Source: Pandoraea anapnoica (GTDB lineage Bacteria > Pseudomonadota > Gammaproteobacteria > Burkholderiales > Burkholderiaceae). Taken from it: 64,000 nucleotides of DNA. Made by a program: the position numbers and the translations under genes. Location: assembly GCF_902459765.1 (NCBI RefSeq), contig NZ_CABPSP010000018.1:1-64000 (forward strand), given 5' to 3'. This document shows positions 1 to 10,400 of this stretch, in pieces. Under the pieces are notes generated by a model that was given only the letters and a program-made list of their open reading frames with translations, had not been told where the DNA came from and did not search any database. Position 1 is the first letter of the stretch. Each line of letters opens with the position of its first letter.

Positions 1-646
1 CCGTTTGCATCAGGGCGGCTTGCTGGAGTTGGATGGCCTCTTGTTGCGGAGAGAAGTAGAACGTCGTCGTGCTCGGTTGCAGCGACGCAGGCAAGTTCGA
101 GATCAGTACTTGTGGGGAGACGGGATCGAGCGTCGCGCCCAATCCGCCGACGATGTAGCTTGGGCCGTTCTGCTGGCCCATGGCTCCCGTCAGGATCGAC
201 GAACCTGCGCCGCCCAAGCTCGCCGGGATCGTCAGATTCAGGCCGCCGTTCGCCGGAGCCAGACTGATCACTTGCGGTGCGTTGCCGACTTGCGGTGTGT
301 ACGTGTTCGCCGTCGTGATGCCGTTGACCAAGCTCGTACCGGTCAGCGACACCGACTGCCCAACCACGTTACCCACGTTGACGATCTGACCACCCGACGT
401 CACCGTCAGGTTCGGTGCTTGAATCGTCGCGGCGATGTTGCCCACCGGCGTCGGCGGATTGATCACGCCACCTACGCTTGTGTACGCATCCCCGTACAGC
501 GACGTACACTCCGCAGCACTGCCGCAGCTCCACACGTCATGACGCTTGTCCGACTCGAACATGCCCGTCTCTTGCACCCAGTGCGAGTGCCAGTAGGCAT
601 TGAGCGTCTGTGCGCTGTTGACCACCGGGCCGTTGACATTGATCGT
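1..646 (-). pseudogene. Displaced cdiA fragment (orphan toxin-cassette homology arm), runs off the left edge
   Basis: This stretch matches 3858-4503 inside the large cdiA-like gene at a constant offset of 3857 with no net indel. I count about 19 mismatches by eye, and the block around 170-410 is identical. It corresponds to residues about 2980-3195 (numbered from the longer upstream start at 13440), between the adhesin repeats and the pretoxin region. The reading frame is open leftward out of the window. Upstream, the first in-frame stop is the TAA of the immunity gene (707-709), and there is no convincing start codon or ribosome site, so this is a 5'-truncated copy. Homology stops abruptly near 646 and AT-rich sequence follows. 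Orphan CdiA-CT/immunity cassettes in known CDI loci carry such fragments, which let toxin tips be exchanged by recombination. That role here is inference. Confidence 0.85.
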
Positions 647-706
647 TACAAAGAACTTAGCGCAACTGAAATGCACTCGATGAAAATCGAATTTTTTAAA
701 TATTTC

Positions 707-1423
707 TTACACAACAGACCCCGTCCTCTCATATCTCCCCTTGAGCTCAGGGAGAGACTTCAATATTAATTCTATTTCCCTAGTTTCCTTCGGAAAAATC
801 GTCTCAAAGCCTGCACTTCCATAACGCTCAACAAAATCAAAATCTCCAATAAGCATACGCACCAAGCACATCACAACCCCTTTCCGTCGCTCCCACTCGT
901 CATAAGGAGAATTAACGTGCCAAGTCTCGTACTTGGCAGGCAACGCACTCAAGAATTTTTCCTCACTACTTAAATCGTAATGAGCTTCAATAAATCTAAT
1001 TCCATCCCTAATGGTAGCTTCAAACAAGTCACGAGCATCAGAGATATCCACAAATGTCTCTCTTATTGCAGCATCGACATCTTCGAGAGGCATCATTCCT
1101 TTATTTTTTACAATATCACAACCCAATCGAAGATTGGATGGAATACTCTCGAGCGAGTTCGAAATCCTCTGAAAACTAACTATAGAAGCCGGCAATTCCT
1201 CACCAATCACAATTCTACACAACTTCGCCAGCTTTTTATTATTCAACTGCACACCAGGATAAAATGAAGCGACATCCCCACGAAATCCAAACCCGCCATA
1301 AATCACCAGATTCGTATGCCCCTTTAATTTATTTATAAATCTTCCAGAAGAAAATTCCCACCCCGAAAACCCTTTGACTGCTTCGACACAAATTTCATAA
1401 ACATCATTTTTAAACGAAGCCAC
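707..1423 (-). CDS. Candidate CDI immunity protein
   Basis: A 238-residue cytoplasmic-looking protein with no signal peptide or membrane segment. Its start codon lies 8 bp after the cdiA-like stop codon. That position, directly behind a variable nuclease-like C-terminus, is the usual place for the cognate immunity protein, which binds and neutralises the toxin in the producing cell. Codon use is clearly AT-richer than the adhesin body, matching the toxin tip and suggesting both were acquired together. I do not recognise a family. The sequence has an acidic, leucine-rich second half. The function is assigned from position, not from homology. Confidence 0.7.
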   Translation of the reverse strand: MASFKNDVYEICVEAVKGFSGWEFSSGRFINKLKGHTNLVIYGGFGFRGDVASFYPGVQLNNKKLAKLCRIVIGEELPASIVSFQRISNSLESIPSNLRLGCDIVKNKGMMPLEDVDAAIRETFVDISDARDLFEATIRDGIRFIEAHYDLSSEEKFLSALPAKYETWHVNSPYDEWERRKGVVMCLVRMLIGDFDFVERYGSAGFETIFPKETREIELILKSLPELKGRYERTGSVV

Positions 1424-1431
1424 AACTCACC

Positions 1432-4400
1432 TCACTTTTTCCGAAGAACAATAACTGGCGCACTTGGGACGGGACCATTCACCCCAATTATTTCCGCATT
1501 AGTTCCTTTTCCGGTACCTTCAGCACTCCCAGACTGAATGGCGGGATATACCACCGACTGATTTTTCGTAAGATCCGCATTACCGGCCTTAACTTCAATC
1601 ACCGCCTTCCCTTTCGAATTTAGAAAAAACGATGAAATTGGCATCCCATTCGCATCCAACAGAACCTTTCCATTAGTATCCTCCGCAATAAATCCAGATG
1701 GGATTTTGACATTCCCATTAGGAACACCATCAATAACGTAATCCGCAACTGCTCGGGTTGAATCGGATGTGAAGCTCACTTGCCTTTGCACTTGCAAGCC
1801 CTGGTTAGCCAACCCAAAGCTCGCCTCCCGTTCGGCCGCTGCACCAGCGTATCTGTTGGCGGCAAGCGTACCGGTTTCGGACGGCGCGCGCGAGTCACCA
1901 CCCAGCGTCGACGAAGCAATGATGACAGCGTTGCAAAGTGCCGCCGCCACCACACACACATTAGGGTTGGCAAACACCAAATCGGCTGCATCCTGCACCG
2001 CCTGCGGACTCCCATCCAACAAGCGCTTGCCTATGTCCAGAATCGGAAAACTCGTGCCAAGGCTCCGGTCGTTACCTGAACTGCTTGGAGAGCCGGCGAG
2101 TCCGAACTCGTCAAACTCCCCCTTCTGATTCGGAAACCAAGTGCCTTTTTGTCCCGAGGAGCTACCGCCGACTCGTTGATTTGGGGGCGGGGGCGGTTGA
2201 GGAGCGGTATGTTGTGCTTGGTTATTCTGCGCCTCGTTTGCAGCCGTCTTCGCCGCTGCATTTGGGTCTTGCCCCGCAAGACCCGACACGAGAGCTCCCG
2301 ACATCGATGCGATACCGACGAGAAGACCAATTTGTTGTGGCGTTAGTTGCTGTGCGCCGGGTGTTCCATCCAACATCCCCTGTGCAAGCCAAGGACTGAT
2401 CAATGCGCTCGTCGCCCCACCAATAGCGCCACCGGCACAGCCCGTCCCTAAAGCGGCGGAGCTGACACACCCCAGTACCGCATGGGACAACGCCGATCCA
2501 AGTGCGACCTGGACCTGGTCGCCCAACAACTGGGACTTCACGTCGCCGAATGCGTTGTCCAGCTTGGCGTCACCAATCTTGAATGCCAATGCCGCACTCA
2601 GATTGCCTACCCCGTTCACCTTCAACGCATCAAGGAAGCTCCCTCCCTGAATCGTTGATTGCACACCCGCCTGAATCACAGATTGGCCGAGGATCGCTAC
2701 GCCTTGCGTGAACCACTGGCCTGCGGTCGTGGCACCCGCCTGACTTACTGCACCGTCTACGAAAGTCGGCTTCACGCCCGCGAGACTGGCCAGGCTATTG
2801 GGGGACGCTGTCGTCGAGAACCCCAAACCGTCTGCGCTCGAATACGTGATCCCGTTCAGCAACCCAGCCGTAACCGCCGCAGACAACCCCGTCTTCAGTA
2901 CCGAGCCGAAGTCCAACGAGCCGGTGAACATCACCTGCGTGAGTGTTGAACTCGTCATGGCAGTGAGTGCTGCGCTCGCCATCACGTTGCCCAACCCACC
3001 CGCTACGAATGTCGCGGCCGTCGTGCCCAGTTGGGCTGCGATCATTCCCGAGAACAGCGGGCCAAGGGCTGCGCCCGTCATGGCTGCTGCCATGATCATC
3101 CCAACCTGCTGAATCCCGAAGTTCCCGCCCTGCTTTACGAAATCCGTGTGCAGGTCGTTTTGCAGCGTCTGCTGGATGAAGTTGTCGCCCAGTTGTGCAG
3201 CCACACCCGCGATAAACGCTTGCGTCGCGGCTTGATCGACTTGGCCGTTCGGGTCTAAGAGTTGGAGTGCGCCACCGATCTGATTGAACTGATCGACGTT
3301 GAGCGTCAACCCGCCCGCTGCTGCGCTCATGAAGCCGCCCGGCTGCACCATCGTGCCGGTGGTCTTCAGGTAACCCGCGTCCTTGATGTAGCTCCAGATT
3401 TCACCGACGTTCACCACGTTCGCGCGGTTCGTCAGCGTGCCCGTGTTCACCGTCAGCGTCCCGCCTGAGGTGATCGAGCCCGTATTGAGGATGCTGCCGC
3501 CTGTCGCCGTATTACCGAAGTTCAGCGACAGGTCATTGCTCGCGAGAATCTGCCCGCCTGCGGACAACGCCGTGAAGTTCTCCGGCAGGTACACCTGCGG
3601 CATTAGCGCTGTGACCGTCGGACATTTCGCATTACCCGTTGCAGCGCATCCCGGCTCCGGCACCGTCTGCTCGACGTACCACAGCATCGGTTGCGACAGC
3701 CCTGCGATCTGCTCAGGCGTCAGCGCTTGACCCAACTGGATGTTGTTCGTCTTCGCGTACTCGACTGCGTTGCCGTACATCACCAGCTTCTGCTGGTCGT
3801 TGACGCTCAACTGCGACGTGCTATCCGTCGACAATCCATTGATGAAGCTCGCCTTGCCCGTTTGCATCAGGGCGGCTTGCTGGAGTTGGATCGCTTCTTG
3901 TTGCGGAGAGAAGTAGAACGTCGTCGTGCTCGGTTGCAGCGACGCGGGCAAGTTCGAGATCAGCACTTGCGGCGAGACGGGATCGAGCGTCGCGCCCAAT
4001 CCGCCGACGACGTAGCTCGGGCCGTTCTGCTGGCCCATGGCTCCCGTCAGGATCGACGAACCTGCGCCGCCCAAGCTCGCCGGGATCGTCAGATTCAGGC
4101 CGCCGTTCGCCGGAGCCAGACTGATCACTTGCGGTGCGTTGCCGACTTGCGGTGTGTACGTGTTCGCCGTCGTGATGCCGTTGACCAAGCTCGTACCGGT
4201 CAGCGACACCGACTGCCCAACCACGTTACCCACGTTGACGATCTGACCACCCGACGTCACCGTCAGGTTCGGCGCTTGAATCGTCGCGGCGATGTTGCCC
4301 ACCGGTGTCGGCGGGTTGATGACACCGCCTACGCTTGTGTAAGCATCGCCATACAGCGACGTACACTCCGCAGCACTGCCGCAGCTCCACACGTCATGAC

Positions 4401-7400
4401 GCTTGTCCGACTCGAACATGCCCGTCTCTTGCACCCAGTGCGAGTGCCAGTAGGCATTGAGCGTCTGTGCGCTGTTGACCACCGGGCCGCTGACGTTGAT
4501 CGTCGCGTTAAGCCCCGCCGTAATCAGACTGCCGACGTTCGTCAGCGACCCGGCGTTGATCGTCAGATTGTTCCCCGCACCGATGATCGACGAGTTGCCC
4601 GACTGCTGATCGACGTACGCCTCGCAGTAGCTTTCCTTGTAGCCACCCGCCGTCATACAGCCCGAGTACTTTTCGAGCTTGCCGTAGTTCTCGTGCACCT
4701 GAACCGGCGGCGGCAACGTGTTCGTGATGCCGCCTGCGACTTTCAGCGTCAGGTTGTTACCTGCGAGGATGTTGCCCGACGTGTTGGTGAGCGAATCGGC
4801 TGCGGTGGTGCCCGTCGCCGACGAGCCGACGCCGCCAATAACGAGATCGTGGCCCGCAATCAGATCGCCGTACTTGTTGTTGATCGTGCCCGCAGCAATC
4901 GTCAGGTTGTTGCCCGCGATGATTGCAGCGTTGTTCTGCGCGAAGGTGAATGACGTGGTGTTCGGATTCTGCCCGCGAACGTCGTTACCTCGGTAGCAGG
5001 CAGCGTTGCTCGTGCCCGCCGCACACCCGGCCTGCGACGTGAACTGCTGCGTGTTGCCGCCCTGATTCGTGACGCTCGAAGCAAAGATGTTGACATTGTT
5101 CTGGGCATAGATCATGCCCTCGTTGACGAGATTGCCACCGTACAGATTGATCGTGTTCGCGGCGGTTATCAGGCCGAGAGGCGTCGACCACGAAATCGTC
5201 GATGTGGACGAAGGTGCCGCAGCCCCGGCCACGATTTTGAACGAGACACTCTGATTTTCGATCACCCCCAACGACGCAAGCTGTGCGAGGAATGCGGAGT
5301 ATTGCCCTTGATCGACCGCATTCACGACAGAGCTGGTGGTCGTAGGCGACACCGCGCCGTTGGCCATCGATCCGACGTTGAGCGTCAAATTTCGCCCTGC
5401 TGCAATCTGTCCGCCCCGATTCGACAGGCTGGACGTCGTCATGGAAATGTCGCCGCCCGCGATCATGACGCCGTTCGCCCCCATTTGCATGACGGTGGAG
5501 GTCTGATTCACCGTTGGCAACGCGATGGCCACCGAAACCTGCGCACCGGGAATCGGCGCAGTGCTCATTTGCCAATAGTCGTAGTTGGAGGACACGTCGG
5601 CGTCCACCCGCGTACCACTCAACTTGTTCATATAGAACGTCCCGGAACCGATCGCCGGTGCAGCTGTACCGAGACCGCACGCCTGAGGACCGGTGAACAC
5701 CCAGCAACGGTCTCCCGTCCACGGATTGATGTCTCCGGGTTTGCCCTCCATCGTGACGCCGGTCGGCGAGAGAAAATCTCCGAGCGTCGCCGTATTCGTC
5801 ACCTGCTTCATTTTCCAAGTGGCATCACCTTCCCCGCCCATCCCCGCATCCCAATCGGTGATGAACGTAGTGCGCGTTCCAACAATCGCGCTCCAGATCA
5901 GACTCGGATCGACAACCGTCGTCGTAGTCGTCACCGCGCCCGACCCCGCCGCCTGATCATTAATCACCGCCCCCGCATTCACCGTCAGGTTGTTCCCTGC
6001 GATGATCGTGCCGCCGATGTTGTTCAGCGTGCCCGGCAACGAGAACGTGATGTCGCCAGCCGCCTGCGTCTTTGCGCCCGCGTTCGTGAAGTTGCCACCC
6101 GTGGCGCTCAGGTTGCGGTTTGCCTCGATGAGGCCACTGTTGATGACGTCGCGCGTGAACGACAGATCGCGGTCAGCGTGAATCGTCGCGCCCACGCCGT
6201 TGATCGTCGCCGCGTTGATCGTCACGTCGCTGCCGCCCACCACGCTGCCGATGTTCGTAAACCAGCCGTTGCTCGCGAGCGTCAGCGCGCCGTTGCTCTG
6301 GATCGTGCCGCTGTTCAGGAACGACGCCAGCCCCGTCAGCACCGTGTTCGCACCGCCGAGTTGCAGCGATCCAGTGTTGTTGATGACGTTGGCCGTGATC
6401 GACATCGTGCCGCCAGCCTGCAACGCGCCGCCTGTCACGTCGAACGTCGCCGCGCCCATCGACGCCGCGAGGTTGCGCGTCGCGGCCAGCTCGCCACCCG
6501 CCGTCGTGACCGTGCCCGCGCCGTTGACCGTCAACGCAAGATCCGCACTCGCCGGATTCGCGCCCGTCACGTCGCCCGCGAGGATCATGCCGCCGTTGTT
6601 GTTCAACCCGCCGACGTTGAGCGTGATGCCGTTCGCCCCAAGCACCGTCCCGGTGTTAGTGAGCGCGCCACCCGCCGTGACGAACGTCGTGCTGCCGTTC
6701 ATCAGCCCGTTGTTGACGATGTTGCCGGTGGACGTCAGCGTCAGTGCCTTCGTCGACGCCAGTTGCCCGTTCGCCTCGTTGACGATGCCGCCCGCCGTCA
6801 CCGACAACGGCCCGGCGCTCAGCACCGACGCGCCCGCCGAATTCGTGAACGTTCCTGCGCCCGCATTGAAGGTCGTCGCGCCATTGATGAGCGCGAGGCC
6901 GTGCGTCTTGATCCACTGCGTCGCGGTCACATTCAGCGCGCCACCCACAATCATCGCGCCCGTGTCGATGCGCGCGCCGCTCAGCTTCGCGTCTTGGGTG
7001 ACGAAGAGTTGCCCGCCGCTCGCATCGAGCGCGCCGATTGCCGTGACTGTGAAGGATTTGGATGCCGTCGTCGCACCGTTGATGACGACATTGCCACCAT
7101 CGAGCGTCATGTCGCCGACGACGGTGTTGGTGCCGCCCAGCGTGAGCGTCTGTCCTGCACGCAGCGCAACCGTATCGTTGCCGGAGACGTTCGCGACGCT
7201 GAGATTGCCGTTCTGCGCGGTCAACGTCATCGCGCCCATGCTCGACACACCTTGCAGTGCCGTCAGATGCGTCGCGGCGGTCATGTCGAGTGTGCCGCCG
7301 ACGAGCACCTTGTCCAGCGTCAGACTGCCCGACGTACTGGTGAGCGATGCCTTGCCCATCGAGGTCAGCGCGCCAATCACCGCGTCGCCTGTCGACGTCA

Positions 7401-10400
7401 CCTTCACATCGCCCGCCGTATCCACGCCGCCAAGCGTCAGCTTGCCACCGGACGTGATAGCCACGTCCTTGCCGAACGTCAGCGCGCCATTGCTGCCCGT
7501 GATGTCGCCACCGGATTGCAGCGTCGCCGTACCCTTGCCGATCAGATGACCGCCCAGTGCCATCGTCGTGCCGGACGTCAGCAACGTGTCGCCGTTGACT
7601 TGCGCCGCACCCATCGTCAGCGCGCTACCTGCCTTCGCCGTGAAGTTCTGGATCGCGGTAACGGGGCCCGTCAGCGTGACGTTGCCTTGTGTCGCGGTCA
7701 GTGCGATGTCCTGATTCCCCGACAGCGCGCCGGTCACCGTCAGGTCGCGAGCTGCAGTGACGGTCACACCCTCGCCCGCCGTCACTGCGCCACCGAGCAT
7801 CACGTCGCGTCCTGCATTGACGCTCAGGCTAGTGCCCGTGCCAACGTCGCCCGCAACGCGAACGTCACCCGCACCGCCCGCCGTGAGCGTGGCTGACTTG
7901 CCCGCCTGAATAGCGCCCGCAGTCAGGTCGCCGGTCGTGGTCATCGTCAGGGCATCGCCTGCGACGATGGCTCCCGTGACTTGCGTCGCGCCACCTGACA
8001 TCGTGGTGAGGCCACCATTGCCGAACGTCAGCGACGTAGCGCTGAGCTTGCCGCCTGCCGTCAGCAGACCCGCGACAGCGTCTGCAACGACGCTACGCAC
8101 GTTGCCCAACGTCATATCGCCGCCGGACGTCAGACGCACCAGACCGTTGGCCGTCGTGTCGCCTTGCATCGTCAGCGACTTACCCGCATTGACGGTGACG
8201 TCGCCCTGCGCGCCCGCATTACCCGTCGTGATTGCGCCGTTCGCCGCCGTCAGCGTGAGGTTGCGCTCGGAAGCCGTGTCGCCTTGCAGACGAATGTCGC
8301 CCGTCGCGGCGCTCACGGTGACGTTGTCACCACCGACCGTCTTGCCGGTGACTGCGACGTCGCGTGCGCCGGTCAGCGTTACCGTGCCGAGTGCGACGGC
8401 GTCGCCAGTGATAGCCACGTCGCCGCCATCGGCCGTTACCGTCAGTGCCTTGGTCGCCTGCACGTTATGCAGACCTGCGTTGTTTGCCGCGTGGATGTCG
8501 ACATTCTGGCCAGACAATGCGCCCGTCAGCGCCGTGTTGCGTCCGGCATCGAGCGTGACGTCGCCGCCGAACAGCACCGTGCCGTCACCAAGGATGTCGC
8601 GACCGGCGCGCAACGCACCGATCCCCTGCACGTTGGTTTGCCCCGTCAGCGTGAGATCGTTGGCAGCAGTAGCGCGCAAATCGCCCTGCACGCTCAGCTT
8701 GCCGCCAAGGGTTGCGTTGCCCGCGCTCGTTGCCAGCAGCGCACCTGCTGTCGTCACCTCGCCACTGATGGCAAGGTCGCCCATCCGCGTAATGAGCGAG
8801 AGGTCGCCCATCGTGAGCGCCGTGCCTGTCACCGACAGATTGCGTTGTGCGGTCAGCTCGCAAGCCGCACCGCACGCCACGCTGCCCGCCAGAAGGATGT
8901 CTCGGGCAGCCGTCGCCGAGAACGCATTCGGCGACGACACTGCACCATTGAAGACGATGTCGCCCGGACCGCCCAGCGCACCCGCCGTGCCGGTCGTCGT
9001 GACCTTGATGCCGGTGGCCGAGTTGAGGACGCCGAGCGTTGCGTTGCCGCCCGCCGTCACGTCAATGGCATTCGCCTGCACGCCGCCCGTGAGTCGTGTG
9101 TCGCCTGCCGACGCGAGCGTAGCGTTGCCCGTGAAGACAGCCTTGCTGCTGCCGTCGCCGGTATCGAGCAATGTGCGGCCCGCCGCCAGATTCGCGTTCA
9201 CACCGAGCAACACCGCGCCGAGTTGCAGATCGCGTCCGGCGTTGATCGTGACGTCGCTCAATGCGCTCGTCGACTGACCGAGTGTGACGTCTTGCGCTGC
9301 GTTGAAGAAGAGATTCGACCCGCCACTCACGCCGCCCGTCGCGCGAATGCTGCCACCGCGTGCCGTCAGGTTGGCGTCGCCTACCGACTGGATCGCGCCG
9401 CCCACGACGATGTCACGTTGCGCGTCGAGCGTGGTGCCAGCGCCGCCGCCGAGCGTGCCCGCCACGGTGATGTCGCGCGCGGCCTGCAACGATACGGTGC
9501 CGGGTGCGCCGGATTCACCGTTGACGACGATGTCACCACCGCCTGCAAGGCCCTTGGCAGTGAGCGTCAATGCGCCGGTCGACTGTGCGTTTTTGACGGT
9601 CACGCTGTTGCCCGCGACGACCGTCAGACCGCCGCCTTGCAACAGGCCGCTCTGGTCGACGTCGCGCGCTGCGCTCACGTCGAGCGCACCGGTGAACGAC
9701 GCCGAGCCTGCGCCGCTGACATCGCGGCCCGCATCGATTCGTCCGGTGCCCTGACCGTTCAGCACGCCCTGAACGACCGTGTTGCGCCCCGAGGTCAGCG
9801 TCGTGTTGCCCGCAACCGCCGTCTGCCCGCCCATGACGACGTCCGTCCCAGCCGACGCGTTAAGTTGTCCGTTGACGCCGAGCTTGCCCTGCGCGTCGAC
9901 GTTGACACTGCCCTGCGTCGCCGTCAGCGTTGCGTCCTTCGCCGTGCGGACCGTGCCCGTGATATTGACGTCGCGCGCGCCGATGAGCGTGGCGTCTTCG
10001 CCCGTCTGCAAAATGCCTGCGACAGTGACGTCGCGCGTGCCCTTCAGCGTGACTGTGCCGACCACACTCGACTCGCCGTTGACGACGACGTCGCCACCGC
10101 CCGCGTTGCCGTTGGCCGATACCGAGAACAGACCATTGGACGTGACGCTGGAAACGGTCACGCTGTTGCCCGCCGTCACGCTCACACCGTTGCCCTGCAA
10201 AACGCCGGACAGATTGACGTTGCGGTTCGCGCCGAGCGTCGCGGTGTTGGTGAACGCCGACGCCCCTGCGCCGACGAGATCGCGTCCGGCTTGCAGGACA
10301 CCCGCAAGTCCGACCAGCGCGCCGCTCAGCACGATGTCCTGTCCTGCGGTGACCGTGGCGTTGCCGATGGCGCTCGTCTGCGGTGCGCCGAGCGTCACCG

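Noticed and set aside
1-646. Duplication as assembly error
   Set aside because: It differs from the internal copy at about 19 positions and joins unique AT-rich sequence, so it reads as a real diverged copy, though only long reads settle it.
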